In this document: one piece after another, positions 9,337 to 16,576 of the stretch
How positions within the stretch are numbered: the stretch's first letter is position 1
How the letters are laid out: the number at the start of each line of letters is the position of its first letter
NCBI GenBank assembly: GCA_905215965.1
Contig: CAJMSD010000003.1
Span: 62,001-126,000 of the forward strand
Origin: an uncultured bacterium
Lineage (GTDB): Bacteria > Bacillota > Clostridia > Oscillospirales > Ruminococcaceae
Direction: 5' to 3'
DNA: 64,000 bases
Notes under the pieces: model-generated
Told to the model about the DNA's origin: nothing
Seen by the model: the letters and a program-made list of their open reading frames with translations, nothing else
Database searches by the model: none
Translations under genes and position numbers: made by a program

Positions 9337-9666
9337 TTATAACAGAATATATCCCAGCGCAAGAATTAGCTTCATGTCTGCTCCCTCTTTTGCCAGCAGC
9401 ACCATAAGCGCAATAATTATAAGCTTGTCAGAATCTATTTTTCCTCCCACAAACTTATTCAGAAACTCGTTTATCTCGTTTTTTGACCTTGAATTTTTCT
9501 GATTAGGCGGTGAACTTGCCGGAACACTTTCAGGTATGGGTATTTTATTTTCTGCGGATGCCGACGGCTCTTTCATACCCGAAGTTGATTTTTGATACAT
9601 CTCCTGTGAGCGGCGCATGGCATCCTGTCTCATTCTGTTCATTTGTCTGTAATCATAAATCGCCAT
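9337..9666 (-). CDS. Small protein with hydrophobic C-terminus, unknown function
   Basis: A 109-residue protein not assigned to a named family. The N-terminus is polar and Met/Arg/Gln-rich (DYRQMNRMRQ), followed by a Ser/Pro-rich stretch. A short C-terminal module contains DSDKLIIIALMVLLAKEGAD and a Leu-rich end, suggesting membrane association. It is translated behind GGAGCG. It lies between the BofA-like gene and the 126-residue gene, all on the minus strand with short gaps, so an operon is likely. A role linked to sporulation is only a guess from position. Confidence 0.65.
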   Translation of the reverse strand: MAIYDYRQMNRMRQDAMRRSQEMYQKSTSGMKEPSASAENKIPIPESVPASSPPNQKNSRSKNEINEFLNKFVGGKIDSDKLIIIALMVLLAKEGADMKLILALGYILL

Positions 9667-9689
9667 CGAATACCACGCTCCGCTTCGTA

Positions 9690-10070
9690 TCAGAATAGAT
9701 CTTTAAGCAATCCGCTGTCTTTTATTACATTCCATACGGCAATAATTTTCAAAAGCTTTACTGCCTTATCAACTTTTTCACGCTTCTCTTCTTTAAGATG
9801 AGGCTTGAGCGCCAGAAGCAGTTCGGAATTTTTATCCGGCTGATTCATCGCTCCCATAAGGCTCTGGATCTTCATTAATGCTCCGAGATCAAAACTGCCG
9901 AACGGAGAAACCGATTCATTCTGAGCGCCGCTTTCACTGTCCTCTGCGCTGCCGTTATTATCAGCTTCCGATGAAGCTTCTCCCATAAACATCTGTGCAA
10001 GCTCTGAAAGCTGCTTTACACTCTCTTCATCTGACAGCAGCTCTCCGATTTTTCCGAATACATCGTCCAC
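9690..10070 (-). CDS. Small soluble protein, unknown function
   Basis: A 126-residue protein with no recognised domain. An acidic N-terminal half (low-complexity Glu/Ser/Asn near 35-55) is followed by a helical C-terminal half with basic and hydrophobic heptads (LLALKPHLKEEKREKVDKAV). No signal peptide. The start is GTG at 10070; GAGGTGA about 11 bp upstream is the probable ribosome site, because AGGAG directly abuts the GTG. It lies 18 bp after the 82-residue gene and 23 bp before the next gene. Confidence 0.65.
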   Translation of the reverse strand: MDDVFGKIGELLSDEESVKQLSELAQMFMGEASSEADNNGSAEDSESGAQNESVSPFGSFDLGALMKIQSLMGAMNQPDKNSELLLALKPHLKEEKREKVDKAVKLLKIIAVWNVIKDSGLLKDLF

Positions 10071-10088
10071 GCTCCTGTCTCACCTCGC

Positions 10089-10337
10089 TTATTTACCTGA
10101 TAGCTTTTTGTAGATCGCCTGCGCCTGAGGAGTGCTTAGAAGCTTTTCAACAAGCTTTGGATTATTGACAGCCTGCTGAAATTTAGCGGCGTCGCTTTTG
10201 CTCATACCTGCAATAGCGCTGTCAAACTTACCTGATTCAAGCTCGCTTTTAAGCTTTTCGGGCGCAACGCCTATTTTTTTGCTTACTACCTCAAGCAATC
10301 CGTTAATACGATTAGGATCAATATTATTCTTATTCAT
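10089..10337 (-). CDS. Small helical protein, unknown function
   Basis: An 82-residue protein, all predicted helix (NRINGLLEVVSKKIGVAPEK, then a repeat-like FQQAVNNPKLVEKLLSTPQA). No membrane segment. The start is placed at the ATG at 10337, which has a TTGGAGGT ribosome site; the in-frame codon 12 bp upstream overlaps that site. It is the first gene of the run 10337 to 9068, which also includes the BofA-like protein. No function can be named. Confidence 0.65.
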   Translation of the reverse strand: MNKNNIDPNRINGLLEVVSKKIGVAPEKLKSELESGKFDSAIAGMSKSDAAKFQQAVNNPKLVEKLLSTPQAQAIYKKLSGK

Positions 10338-10369
10338 AAGTACCTCCAATAATGCATATTTTTTGTCTA

Positions 10370-10398
10370 TTGCATTCCTGAATATTATATGTTATAAT
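10370..10398 (+). promoter_or_regulatory. Predicted promoter of the phosphodiesterase gene
   Basis: -35 TTGCAT (10370-10375), 17-bp spacer, -10 TATAAT (10393-10398), 36 bp before the ATG at 10435. Confidence 0.65.
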
Positions 10399-10434
10399 AT
10401 TATTAACATAGTTTTATTTTTAAGGAGTTCTGCA

Positions 10435-10917
10435 ATGCGTATAATTATTATGTCCGATACACACAGATTATTTTCTTCGATCGAAAAAATAGTGACCCGT
10501 AATATCGACGCTGATATGTTTATTCATCTCGGCGACGGAGAAGAAGATGTAAATCTTATAATTACAAAATACCCTCAGATCGCTTCAAAATTTATTCATA
10601 TTGCAGGAAACTGCGATCATAACAGTCTTAGTCCTGCCGAGCTTGTTATTCCCGTTGAAAATCACAGAATTTTTGCCGCTCACGGTCATCGTTATAATGT
10701 GAAATTTTCACTTGATCTGATCAAAAACGCTGCGTCTGAAAAAAACTGCGATATTATCCTTTACGGCCACACTCACGTTCGCATGAATCTTTACAGCGAC
10801 GGAACATATATTATGAATCCGGGCAGCGCTTCTTGCCCGAACGACGGAACTAAGCCTTCATTCGGAGTTATAGAAATATGCGATGCCGGTGTTTCCGCAA
10901 ATATTGCCGATATATAA
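10435..10917 (+). CDS. YfcE/MJ0936-type metallophosphoesterase
   Basis: A 160-residue calcineurin-like phosphodiesterase. Metal-binding motifs in order: MSDTHR (D8, H10), LGDGEED (D near 34), GNCDH, AHGHRYNV and GHTHV. This is the complete pattern of the YfcE/MJ0936 group, soluble phosphodiesterases of uncertain natural substrate. The ATG at 10435 is preceded by AAGGAG; longer frames upstream have no ribosome site. It is transcribed divergently from the small-protein run at 10337. In Firmicutes a related gene often follows rph and an XTP pyrophosphatase, but those are not next to it here. Confidence 0.9.
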   Translation: MRIIIMSDTHRLFSSIEKIVTRNIDADMFIHLGDGEEDVNLIITKYPQIASKFIHIAGNCDHNSLSPAELVIPVENHRIFAAHGHRYNVKFSLDLIKNAASEKNCDIILYGHTHVRMNLYSDGTYIMNPGSASCPNDGTKPSFGVIEICDAGVSANIADI

Positions 10918-11001
10918 ACATAGCTCAGCATTAATTATACGCCTGCAATATATTATATTCATCTTTTTGAAGAATGTTACTATAAAAAGGAGCGAGAACA
11001 A

Positions 11002-11502
11002 ATGGACAGCGAATATATGAACAATAAAAAAATTATGAAACACTGCAGCATCATATATAATATCATCGGCTATTACTATATTTTTGTCTACGGATTCACT
11101 GTGCTTGGAGGTTTGATCCTTTTCTGGCTAATAGACGGCAACGTTCTCGCTTTCTTTTTTGACGCCATTTTGTGCAAAGGAATAATCCTTGCAGGCGGAC
11201 TTTATTCGGCTTATAAAAAAGATAATATCTTAGTATTGATTCCGACCGTACTTATTGTTCTTGACACAGCCTTTGGTATTGCAGTTCTGAATTCAATTCT
11301 CTTAACACTTACGATTATTGCATCCTTACTCAATATTATTGCTAATTATCATTATCATAAGCTTGAGAATTGCGAAGGCTTTCCGTATTTCAGTGAAAGA
11401 TTCGACGATCAGGATGATAAATATAAAAACAAAATTGATGTTTATGAAGAAAACTTTAAAAGAATCACTGAAAACTCCTCAGATAAAATGGACGAAATAT
11501 AA
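11002..11502 (+). CDS. Small integral membrane protein, unknown function
   Basis: A 166-residue protein with about four predicted membrane helices between residues 18 and 112, rich in Ile and Leu, followed by a charged cytoplasmic tail (FDDQDDKYKNKIDVYEENFK). No family recognised. The start has AAGGAGCG. It follows the phosphodiesterase by 84 bp on the same strand and is closed by a strong terminator. Confidence 0.7.
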   Translation: MDSEYMNNKKIMKHCSIIYNIIGYYYIFVYGFTVLGGLILFWLIDGNVLAFFFDAILCKGIILAGGLYSAYKKDNILVLIPTVLIVLDTAFGIAVLNSILLTLTIIASLLNIIANYHYHKLENCEGFPYFSERFDDQDDKYKNKIDVYEENFKRITENSSDKMDEI

Positions 11503-11534
11503 ATTTGTCTCATTTGAAATAACTCATGAAAATT

Positions 11535-11577
11535 AAAAGTCTCACTGAAATTTATCAGTGAGACTTTTGTTTTTTTA
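11535..11577 (+). terminator. Rho-independent terminator
   Basis: 14-bp perfect stem, AAAAGTCTCACTGA (11535-11548) with TCAGTGAGACTTTT (11555-11568), 6-nt loop, then GTTTTTTT. The A-rich left flank lets it also serve the convergent GH8 gene. Confidence 0.9.
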
Positions 11578-11603
11578 TAAAATAATATTCAATAACAGGC
11601 TTA

Positions 11604-13034
11604 TTATGATACGATCTGTTTTCTCATAAGAACAAGATCGAAAGATCCTATAGTTCCATCAGAGGTGAGATCGCCGGCTTCCCAGTCAACAAGCTCGCCC
11701 GAACCGAGAATATATTTCTGCATCATCACCAGATCAGCGACATTAAAATCACCGTCCGCATTAACATCTCCCATAACACTAACAGCTCCGGTATCGGGAA
11801 CTATCCACGCTCCGTCGTCTGCAATAAGGCACAGCATCTTAATGGAATCTCCGTAATAAACATCATCACCGTAATTTACAACGACATCACGGACATTATC
11901 ATGCCACTCCTTATTATCTGTACAGGCAGCAGAGATAAGAAACGGTGCGGTAAAACACAGATCATTATAATCCTCTATTGCATTTCCGTTCATATCATAT
12001 CCTGCCATTATTTCCCACGGATCATTATTTGTTTTTGAGATGATGAAATTGCTTACATTTTCGGCATATTTCTTAGCTTTTTCATTGCCGTTTATAATAT
12101 AATCCATGCCGATTCGCCACGGAGTACGGCAGCTGTTGTACGAATAAGCTCCGTCATATTCACTTTCAAGAAAATCAGGCTCGGCAGCGACAAATTTTCC
12201 CGATGAATTTCTGACAACAAAGTCAGGCAGCAGACCGCTGCTGCTTTCCGCAGTTACCTCTTCGATAATATTATAAGTATTGTCATAAATGCGCAGCCAA
12301 TTGTCATCGTCCGAAACCTCCGCAAAAACAGGCAGATACTGCATGATAAAATCGGACGGACGCGTTGCGTGATAATAGATCTCCGAGCTATCGCACTCTG
12401 AGACCCAGTCTCCCAAGGTAAGAGTCCAATATTCATGGTTGACATCATACGTCATTATATCTGATATAACAGCTTTTGCTTCGCTAAGATAATCAATATC
12501 TCCGCTGCTTCCCCAAATCGAATCAGCCATGAGAAGAGCATAGGCAATATCCATATCGCCGTCAGTTGCGGAATCACAGTAACCTCCTGTCATGCTTCCT
12601 TCTTCTGCGCCGTCTATCAGAGCCGTACCGTTATCGCACTGCTGCCATGACATAAGATGAGGACCTATATCGCTTGGATGCGCTTTATAGTATCTGTACA
12701 TTCCGTCGAAGCATTCCTTTGCCGAAGGATCATAATCAGCCATGCTTGCAAAAATCAGCATACCATAGCCGTGCGCTTCCGAAACAGTAACCGGAACAGA
12801 AACATTATTTCCGCTGTACTTTTCTTCGCTGTAATAAACATAATATTGAGTTTCATTTTTTACATAAGTATCCTGAGCCAGATATTTTTCTTTCCAATAA
12901 TCATAAAAGCTTGCGGTTTCTTTTGAAATATCAGCCGGGCTTTCAATTCCGGTACAAGCAGAATTCGGAACGAACGCCAACGGAATCATTATTGCAGCCG
13001 CCGCTGCAGCTGTCAGTTTCTTAATACTTTTCAT
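11604..13034 (-). CDS. GH8 endoglucanase/xylanase with type I dockerin
   Basis: Secreted cellulosomal enzyme of 476 residues. A signal peptide covers residues 1-27. The GH8 (alpha/alpha)6 barrel spans about 38-405; the proton donor is E86 in SEAHGYGM, and ATDGDMDIAYALL (D158/D160) is the second signature. GH8 members act on cellulose, lichenan, xylan or chitosan; the exact substrate cannot be fixed. The dockerin (422-476) has two calcium loops, DVNADGDFN and DLTSDGTIG, and nearly matches the GH43 dockerin at 16577. The ATG at 13034 follows AAGGAGG. A TATAAT-type -10 with a TG extension is at 13076-13071. An AraC regulator is divergent. Confidence 0.93.
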   Translation of the reverse strand: MKSIKKLTAAAAAAIMIPLAFVPNSACTGIESPADISKETASFYDYWKEKYLAQDTYVKNETQYYVYYSEEKYSGNNVSVPVTVSEAHGYGMLIFASMADYDPSAKECFDGMYRYYKAHPSDIGPHLMSWQQCDNGTALIDGAEEGSMTGGYCDSATDGDMDIAYALLMADSIWGSSGDIDYLSEAKAVISDIMTYDVNHEYWTLTLGDWVSECDSSEIYYHATRPSDFIMQYLPVFAEVSDDDNWLRIYDNTYNIIEEVTAESSSGLLPDFVVRNSSGKFVAAEPDFLESEYDGAYSYNSCRTPWRIGMDYIINGNEKAKKYAENVSNFIISKTNNDPWEIMAGYDMNGNAIEDYNDLCFTAPFLISAACTDNKEWHDNVRDVVVNYGDDVYYGDSIKMLCLIADDGAWIVPDTGAVSVMGDVNADGDFNVADLVMMQKYILGSGELVDWEAGDLTSDGTIGSFDLVLMRKQIVS

Positions 13035-13140
13035 AAAAACCTCCTTATGGCAACTTTTTTTATTAAGCTTATTATAACACAAAATGGATATTGATTCTAC
13101 AACTATCTTTACATTAACTTGCAGTATCTTATTATTTCTG

Positions 13141-13169
13141 TTGATTTTTTTGATCATACATGATATAAT
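13141..13169 (+). promoter_or_regulatory. Predicted promoter of the araC-type gene
   Basis: -35 TTGATT (13141-13146), 17-bp spacer, -10 TATAAT (13164-13169). Confidence 0.65.
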
Positions 13170-13174
13170 AAGCG

Positions 13175-13184
13175 TAAACGTTTA
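13175..13184. promoter_or_regulatory. Palindrome TAAACGTTTA at the araC transcription start
   Basis: A perfect 10-bp palindrome 6 bp after the -10 box, where a bound repressor would block initiation. LacI-family proteins often bind such CG-centred sites, and a LacI gene sits at 62780. The binding protein is a guess. Confidence 0.4.
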
Positions 13185-13222
13185 TTATAGTTTATCATTT
13201 ATAAAGAAACTTCGGTGTTTAT

Positions 13223-14086
13223 ATGAAAAATGAAAAACCATCCTTAATTGAAGAACGTCACTTCCCTTTCGAATGCGGCGACAGCATCGGAGTCGAGGAA
13301 AACTTTCAGACCTTGCACTGGCATCAAGAAATTGAAATATGCTTTATCAAAAACGGAAGCGGAAAATATCTCATCAACGGAGTTGTATATCCTTTTTCCA
13401 AGCGAGACATCTTCATTATCAGCAATGAGGATATTCATATGTGTTATGAAGACAGCGAACTTATCATGCAGGTCGTAATGTTCGCTCCTCACTTTATCCA
13501 GTCCGACTACTCTTCTATGCTCGATTTTGAATACAGAACACTTTTCCTTAACGGAAGTAAAAAAATCGGAAAGAATGATCCGTATCATCATAAGCTTTCA
13601 GGTATTCTAACAGAAATAGAAGAAGAATACAACAAAAAGCAAAACGAATTTTCGCTTATGATAAAAGCTTTGCTTCTCCAATTTATAGCCGTTTCCATAC
13701 GTTCGTTCAACGAATGCGGCAAAGCAAACACCGGATATTCAATAAGCGCAAACGCAGTCAAAATAATACGCAGCGTGATCAATGATCTGGAGAAAAATTA
13801 CGCTGAAATGATCAATCTGGATACTATAGCAAAAAAGTATAATATAAGTATTCCATATCTTTGCAGCTGCTTCAAAAAGCTTACCGGAAGCACTCCGAAT
13901 AATTTTCTTATCCGTAAACGCATTGCAGCTTCCAAGCAAATGCTGTCCTTATCGGATAAAAGCATACTTGATATATCCCACGAATGCGGATTTCAGTCAC
14001 TGTCTAACTTCAACCATCTTTTTAAGGATTTCGTAGGAGATACTCCAAGCGCATACAGAAAAAGCAGAAAAATTTTATACAAATAA
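13223..14086 (+). CDS. AraC-family transcriptional regulator
   Basis: A 287-residue cytoplasmic regulator. An N-terminal cupin sugar-sensing domain (about 20-150, with LHWHQEIEICFIKNGSGKYL around residue 31) is followed by a C-terminal double helix-turn-helix (about 182-285: NLDTIAKKYNISIPYLCSCF, then the second HTH ending FKDFVGDTPSAYRK). Effector is unknown. It is divergent from the GH8-dockerin gene with 188 bp between the starts, so that enzyme is a likely target. The ribosome site is weak. Confidence 0.9.
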   Translation: MKNEKPSLIEERHFPFECGDSIGVEENFQTLHWHQEIEICFIKNGSGKYLINGVVYPFSKRDIFIISNEDIHMCYEDSELIMQVVMFAPHFIQSDYSSMLDFEYRTLFLNGSKKIGKNDPYHHKLSGILTEIEEEYNKKQNEFSLMIKALLLQFIAVSIRSFNECGKANTGYSISANAVKIIRSVINDLEKNYAEMINLDTIAKKYNISIPYLCSCFKKLTGSTPNNFLIRKRIAASKQMLSLSDKSILDISHECGFQSLSNFNHLFKDFVGDTPSAYRKSRKILYK

Positions 14087-14090
14087 ATTA

Positions 14091-14135
14091 CGGATCTGTC
14101 TTGAGTCAGCGAAATTACGCTTCATGACAGATCCG
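14091..14135. terminator. Bidirectional terminator between araC and lysR genes
   Basis: CGGATCTGTC (14091-14100) pairs with GACAGATCCG (14126-14135); a second stem AGCG/CGCT lies inside the loop. A-rich and T-rich flanks suit both convergent genes. Confidence 0.7.
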
Positions 14136-14138
14136 GAT

Positions 14139-15023
14139 TTATTTGCAGATCATTTTTTCAAGAGCCTTTGCAGCAATACTAAGTGAATGATCGCTGCGCT
14201 TAACAAGTATTATTTCTCTTTCTGGCAGAACGTCGGACACAGCAATTTTGTATATCTCGTCCCCATTAAAATTACCGTTCAAAAAAGGTTCGGGAAGAAA
14301 GCCAATTCCAAGATTATTTTTTACCATGGGCAAAATCTGATCTGCTGTTGCAACCTCGATATCCGGTTTAAATAATAGTCCATGAGACAAAAAAATATCA
14401 TTATAAAATTCATAAGTTTTAGTTCCGCGTCCAAGCGAAATAATCGGATAAGTGCACAGCTCCCTAAGACTTAATTCTTTATCACTGAGCCGTGAAAATC
14501 TGTTTCCGCAAACTGCCGTCTCCTTAAATGAAATGATCGCCTTGCTGCACAGAGGTTTTTCAATATCGGCAGGAGTTGTAACAACGGCAAAATCCACAAG
14601 CCCATTTTTTAACGCAGCAATTGCCTGCGGCGTTGAATGATTTGAGATGCGTATTTTTATCCCGGGATATTTGCACTGAAATTTGTCCAGTATCGGTAAA
14701 AGTAATCCATGAAGTGCAGTTTCACTTGCACCGACAGAAACTGTTCCGCTTTGAAGTCCCTTGCTTCCGGAAATCGCCTCCTCGCCTGCCATGATTTGCT
14801 CAACGGCTGCCGAAATATGTACAAAAAGCTCCTCGCCTTCGGCAGTCAGCGTTGTTCCCTTATTCGAGCGAATAAACAATGTACATCCGAGAGCGCTTTC
14901 AAGATTTTTAATAGAGCGCGTTATATTCGGCTGATTATTCATCAGAACTTCCGCTGCTCTTGTAAAGCTCCTATATCTTGCAACATAGTAAAAAATGCGA
15001 TAATAATCATAGCTAATGTTCAT
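14139..15023 (-). CDS. LysR-family transcriptional regulator
   Basis: A 294-residue LysR-type regulator. The N-terminal winged HTH (about 1-60) contains FTRAAEVLMNNQPNITRSIK; the periplasmic-binding-like effector domain covers about 85-290. The start is put at the ATG at 15023, with GGAG 6 bp upstream, rather than the ATG four codons earlier that precedes this site. It is transcribed divergently from the SGNH-like/DUF1275 pair (15152 onward), its most likely target. Ligand unknown. Confidence 0.9.
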   Translation of the reverse strand: MNISYDYYRIFYYVARYRSFTRAAEVLMNNQPNITRSIKNLESALGCTLFIRSNKGTTLTAEGEELFVHISAAVEQIMAGEEAISGSKGLQSGTVSVGASETALHGLLLPILDKFQCKYPGIKIRISNHSTPQAIAALKNGLVDFAVVTTPADIEKPLCSKAIISFKETAVCGNRFSRLSDKELSLRELCTYPIISLGRGTKTYEFYNDIFLSHGLLFKPDIEVATADQILPMVKNNLGIGFLPEPFLNGNFNGDEIYKIAVSDVLPEREIILVKRSDHSLSIAAKALEKMICK

Positions 15024-15070
15024 AATTTTCTCCATACAAATTTGATATTTACAAAATATGATATATACAT

Positions 15071-15099
15071 TTTACACATATCCACTTTTTGATTATAAT
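15071..15099 (+). promoter_or_regulatory. Predicted promoter of the SGNH-like/DUF1275 pair
   Basis: -35 TTTACA (15071-15076), 17-bp spacer, -10 TATAAT (15094-15099), in the 128-bp gap divergent to lysR. Confidence 0.55.
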
Positions 15100-15151
15100 A
15101 TAAACAGGAAAGAAAGTCAATACTTTCTTTTATCATCAAGGAGGAATTTAT

Positions 15152-15676
15152 ATGCTCGACATCAATACATTAAATCAGATAAATAACACCGCCATTCAAA
15201 ACGGCTGCGTTATATTCGGTTCGGATTTCATCTGCAATTTTCCGATAAACGAACTGGCACAAAATTACCGAATCGATACTCCTGTTTATAACAGAGGAAT
15301 AAACGGACTGAAAATCAACGAATCCGAATATCAATTCGATAATTCTGTAGTTTCTCTTTCTCCGGGAAAAATTTTTATATGCATCGGTGAAAATGACGTT
15401 AAAGAACCTGATTTTGATGAGAAAAAATTTGCGCGTCAATATGATTCTCTTATAAAAAAGATGAAAAGATCCATGCCTGCTAAAATATTTATAATGTCAG
15501 TAGTCTCCGCTAAACAGCTTGATCCATTGCTGCTTGAAACGGCAAAAAATAACAAATGCGGATTTATTGACATTTCTTATTCGAATAATACGTATATAGA
15601 TGCATTTGAAGCCATTCGCTTTTATCTCAGAAGCAGACCACTTAACTTCTGCGACGCAATGAATTTAGGGAGATGA
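15152..15676 (+). CDS. SGNH-hydrolase-like protein, degenerate active site
   Basis: A 174-residue protein with the outline of an SGNH/GDSL hydrolase. Block I is FGSDF (residues 22-26) instead of the usual GDS, block II is NRGINGL (47-53) and block III is GEND (79-82), matching GxND. The block V catalytic DxxH is not visible near the end (FCDAMNLGR), so normal esterase activity is doubtful. No signal peptide. The ATG has AAGGAGGA. The DUF1275 gene starts 9 bp after the stop. Confidence 0.65.
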   Translation: MLDINTLNQINNTAIQNGCVIFGSDFICNFPINELAQNYRIDTPVYNRGINGLKINESEYQFDNSVVSLSPGKIFICIGENDVKEPDFDEKKFARQYDSLIKKMKRSMPAKIFIMSVVSAKQLDPLLLETAKNNKCGFIDISYSNNTYIDAFEAIRFYLRSRPLNFCDAMNLGR

Positions 15677-15685
15677 TAACTGAAA

Positions 15686-16402
15686 ATGGATAAAAACTAT
15701 GAAGCTTCGGACTCGTTTATAACAGCCGCTTTGCTTACTTTTTCGGGAGGATTTCAGGACGCTTATACCTATTGCTGCCGCGATGAAGTCTTTGCAAACG
15801 CTCAGACCGGAAATGTCGTTCTTATGAGCGGTTACATTTTTCACGGACAATGGAGCGCGGCGATCAGGTATCTGATCCCGCTGACCGCCTTTATTGCAGG
15901 TATTCTTACCGCTGAAACGATTCACCGCCGTTTTACCGGCAAACCTTCATTTCACTGGCGGCAATTCATAATTCTTATTGAGATCCTTATTCTTTTTATT
16001 GTCGGAGCCATACCTCAAAGCTTCAATATTCCGGCGAATGTTCTGGTATCGTTTGTCTGCGCAATGCAGGTCCAGACGTTCAGAAAAATAGGAAGTCATT
16101 CATATTCAAGCACAATGTGTATCGGCAATCTAAGAAACGGGACAGACGCACTATGCTCATTTATTCACAACCGCAGAAAAAGCGAGCTGAAAAAAGCCTG
16201 CATTTATTTTGGAATAATTTCTGTTTTTTTCCTCGGTGCAGGCGCCGGGTATACATTTACAGAAATTTTCGGACTCGTTTCGATCAGATTTTCATGTCTG
16301 CCGCTTGCCTTCGCTTTTATTGTAATGCTGTTCAGTGAAGCGACTGTATTTACCGAGCAGAAAATCCTGAGAAAAGTGAAGAACACCATAAATAATCTTT
16401 AA
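15686..16402 (+). CDS. DUF1275 (YoaK-type) membrane protein
   Basis: A 238-residue polytopic membrane protein with about six helices. The family hallmark is present near the N-terminus: LTFSGGFQDAYTY followed by FANAQTGNVVLMS (about 17-50). DUF1275/YoaK proteins are widespread; their function is not established. The start overlaps no other frame and is served by GGGAGATG 13-18 bp upstream. Co-transcribed with the SGNH-like gene and probably controlled by the divergent LysR. Confidence 0.88.
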   Translation: MDKNYEASDSFITAALLTFSGGFQDAYTYCCRDEVFANAQTGNVVLMSGYIFHGQWSAAIRYLIPLTAFIAGILTAETIHRRFTGKPSFHWRQFIILIEILILFIVGAIPQSFNIPANVLVSFVCAMQVQTFRKIGSHSYSSTMCIGNLRNGTDALCSFIHNRRKSELKKACIYFGIISVFFLGAGAGYTFTEIFGLVSIRFSCLPLAFAFIVMLFSEATVFTEQKILRKVKNTINNL

Positions 16403-16457
16403 TACCTAGTCTCAATAAATATATCATTACTCTATAATATTTGATATCAACAAAATC

Positions 16458-16492
16458 AAGGCAGATGCGCACAGCACATCTGCCTTCTGATT
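16458..16492 (+). terminator. Probable terminator after the DUF1275 gene
   Basis: AAGGCAGATG (16458-16467) pairs with CATCTGCCTT (16477-16486), 9-nt loop, then a weak T-rich tail. Confidence 0.6.
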
Positions 16493-16576
16493 TATCACAT
16501 TAACAGAATAACACAAGCTTTTTATCATAACGAAATATTTATTTCGGTGCAGATATGATAAGAACCTGTAATGCAC

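Noticed and set aside
10198..10434. Longer start for the phosphodiesterase
   Set aside because: The extension is antisense to the 82-residue gene and crosses the promoter; AAGGAG and the MRIIIMSDTH start support 10435.
13034..13157. N-terminal extension of the GH8 protein
   Set aside because: The extra 41 codons cover the promoter and would bury the signal peptide; AAGGAGG supports the ATG at 13034.
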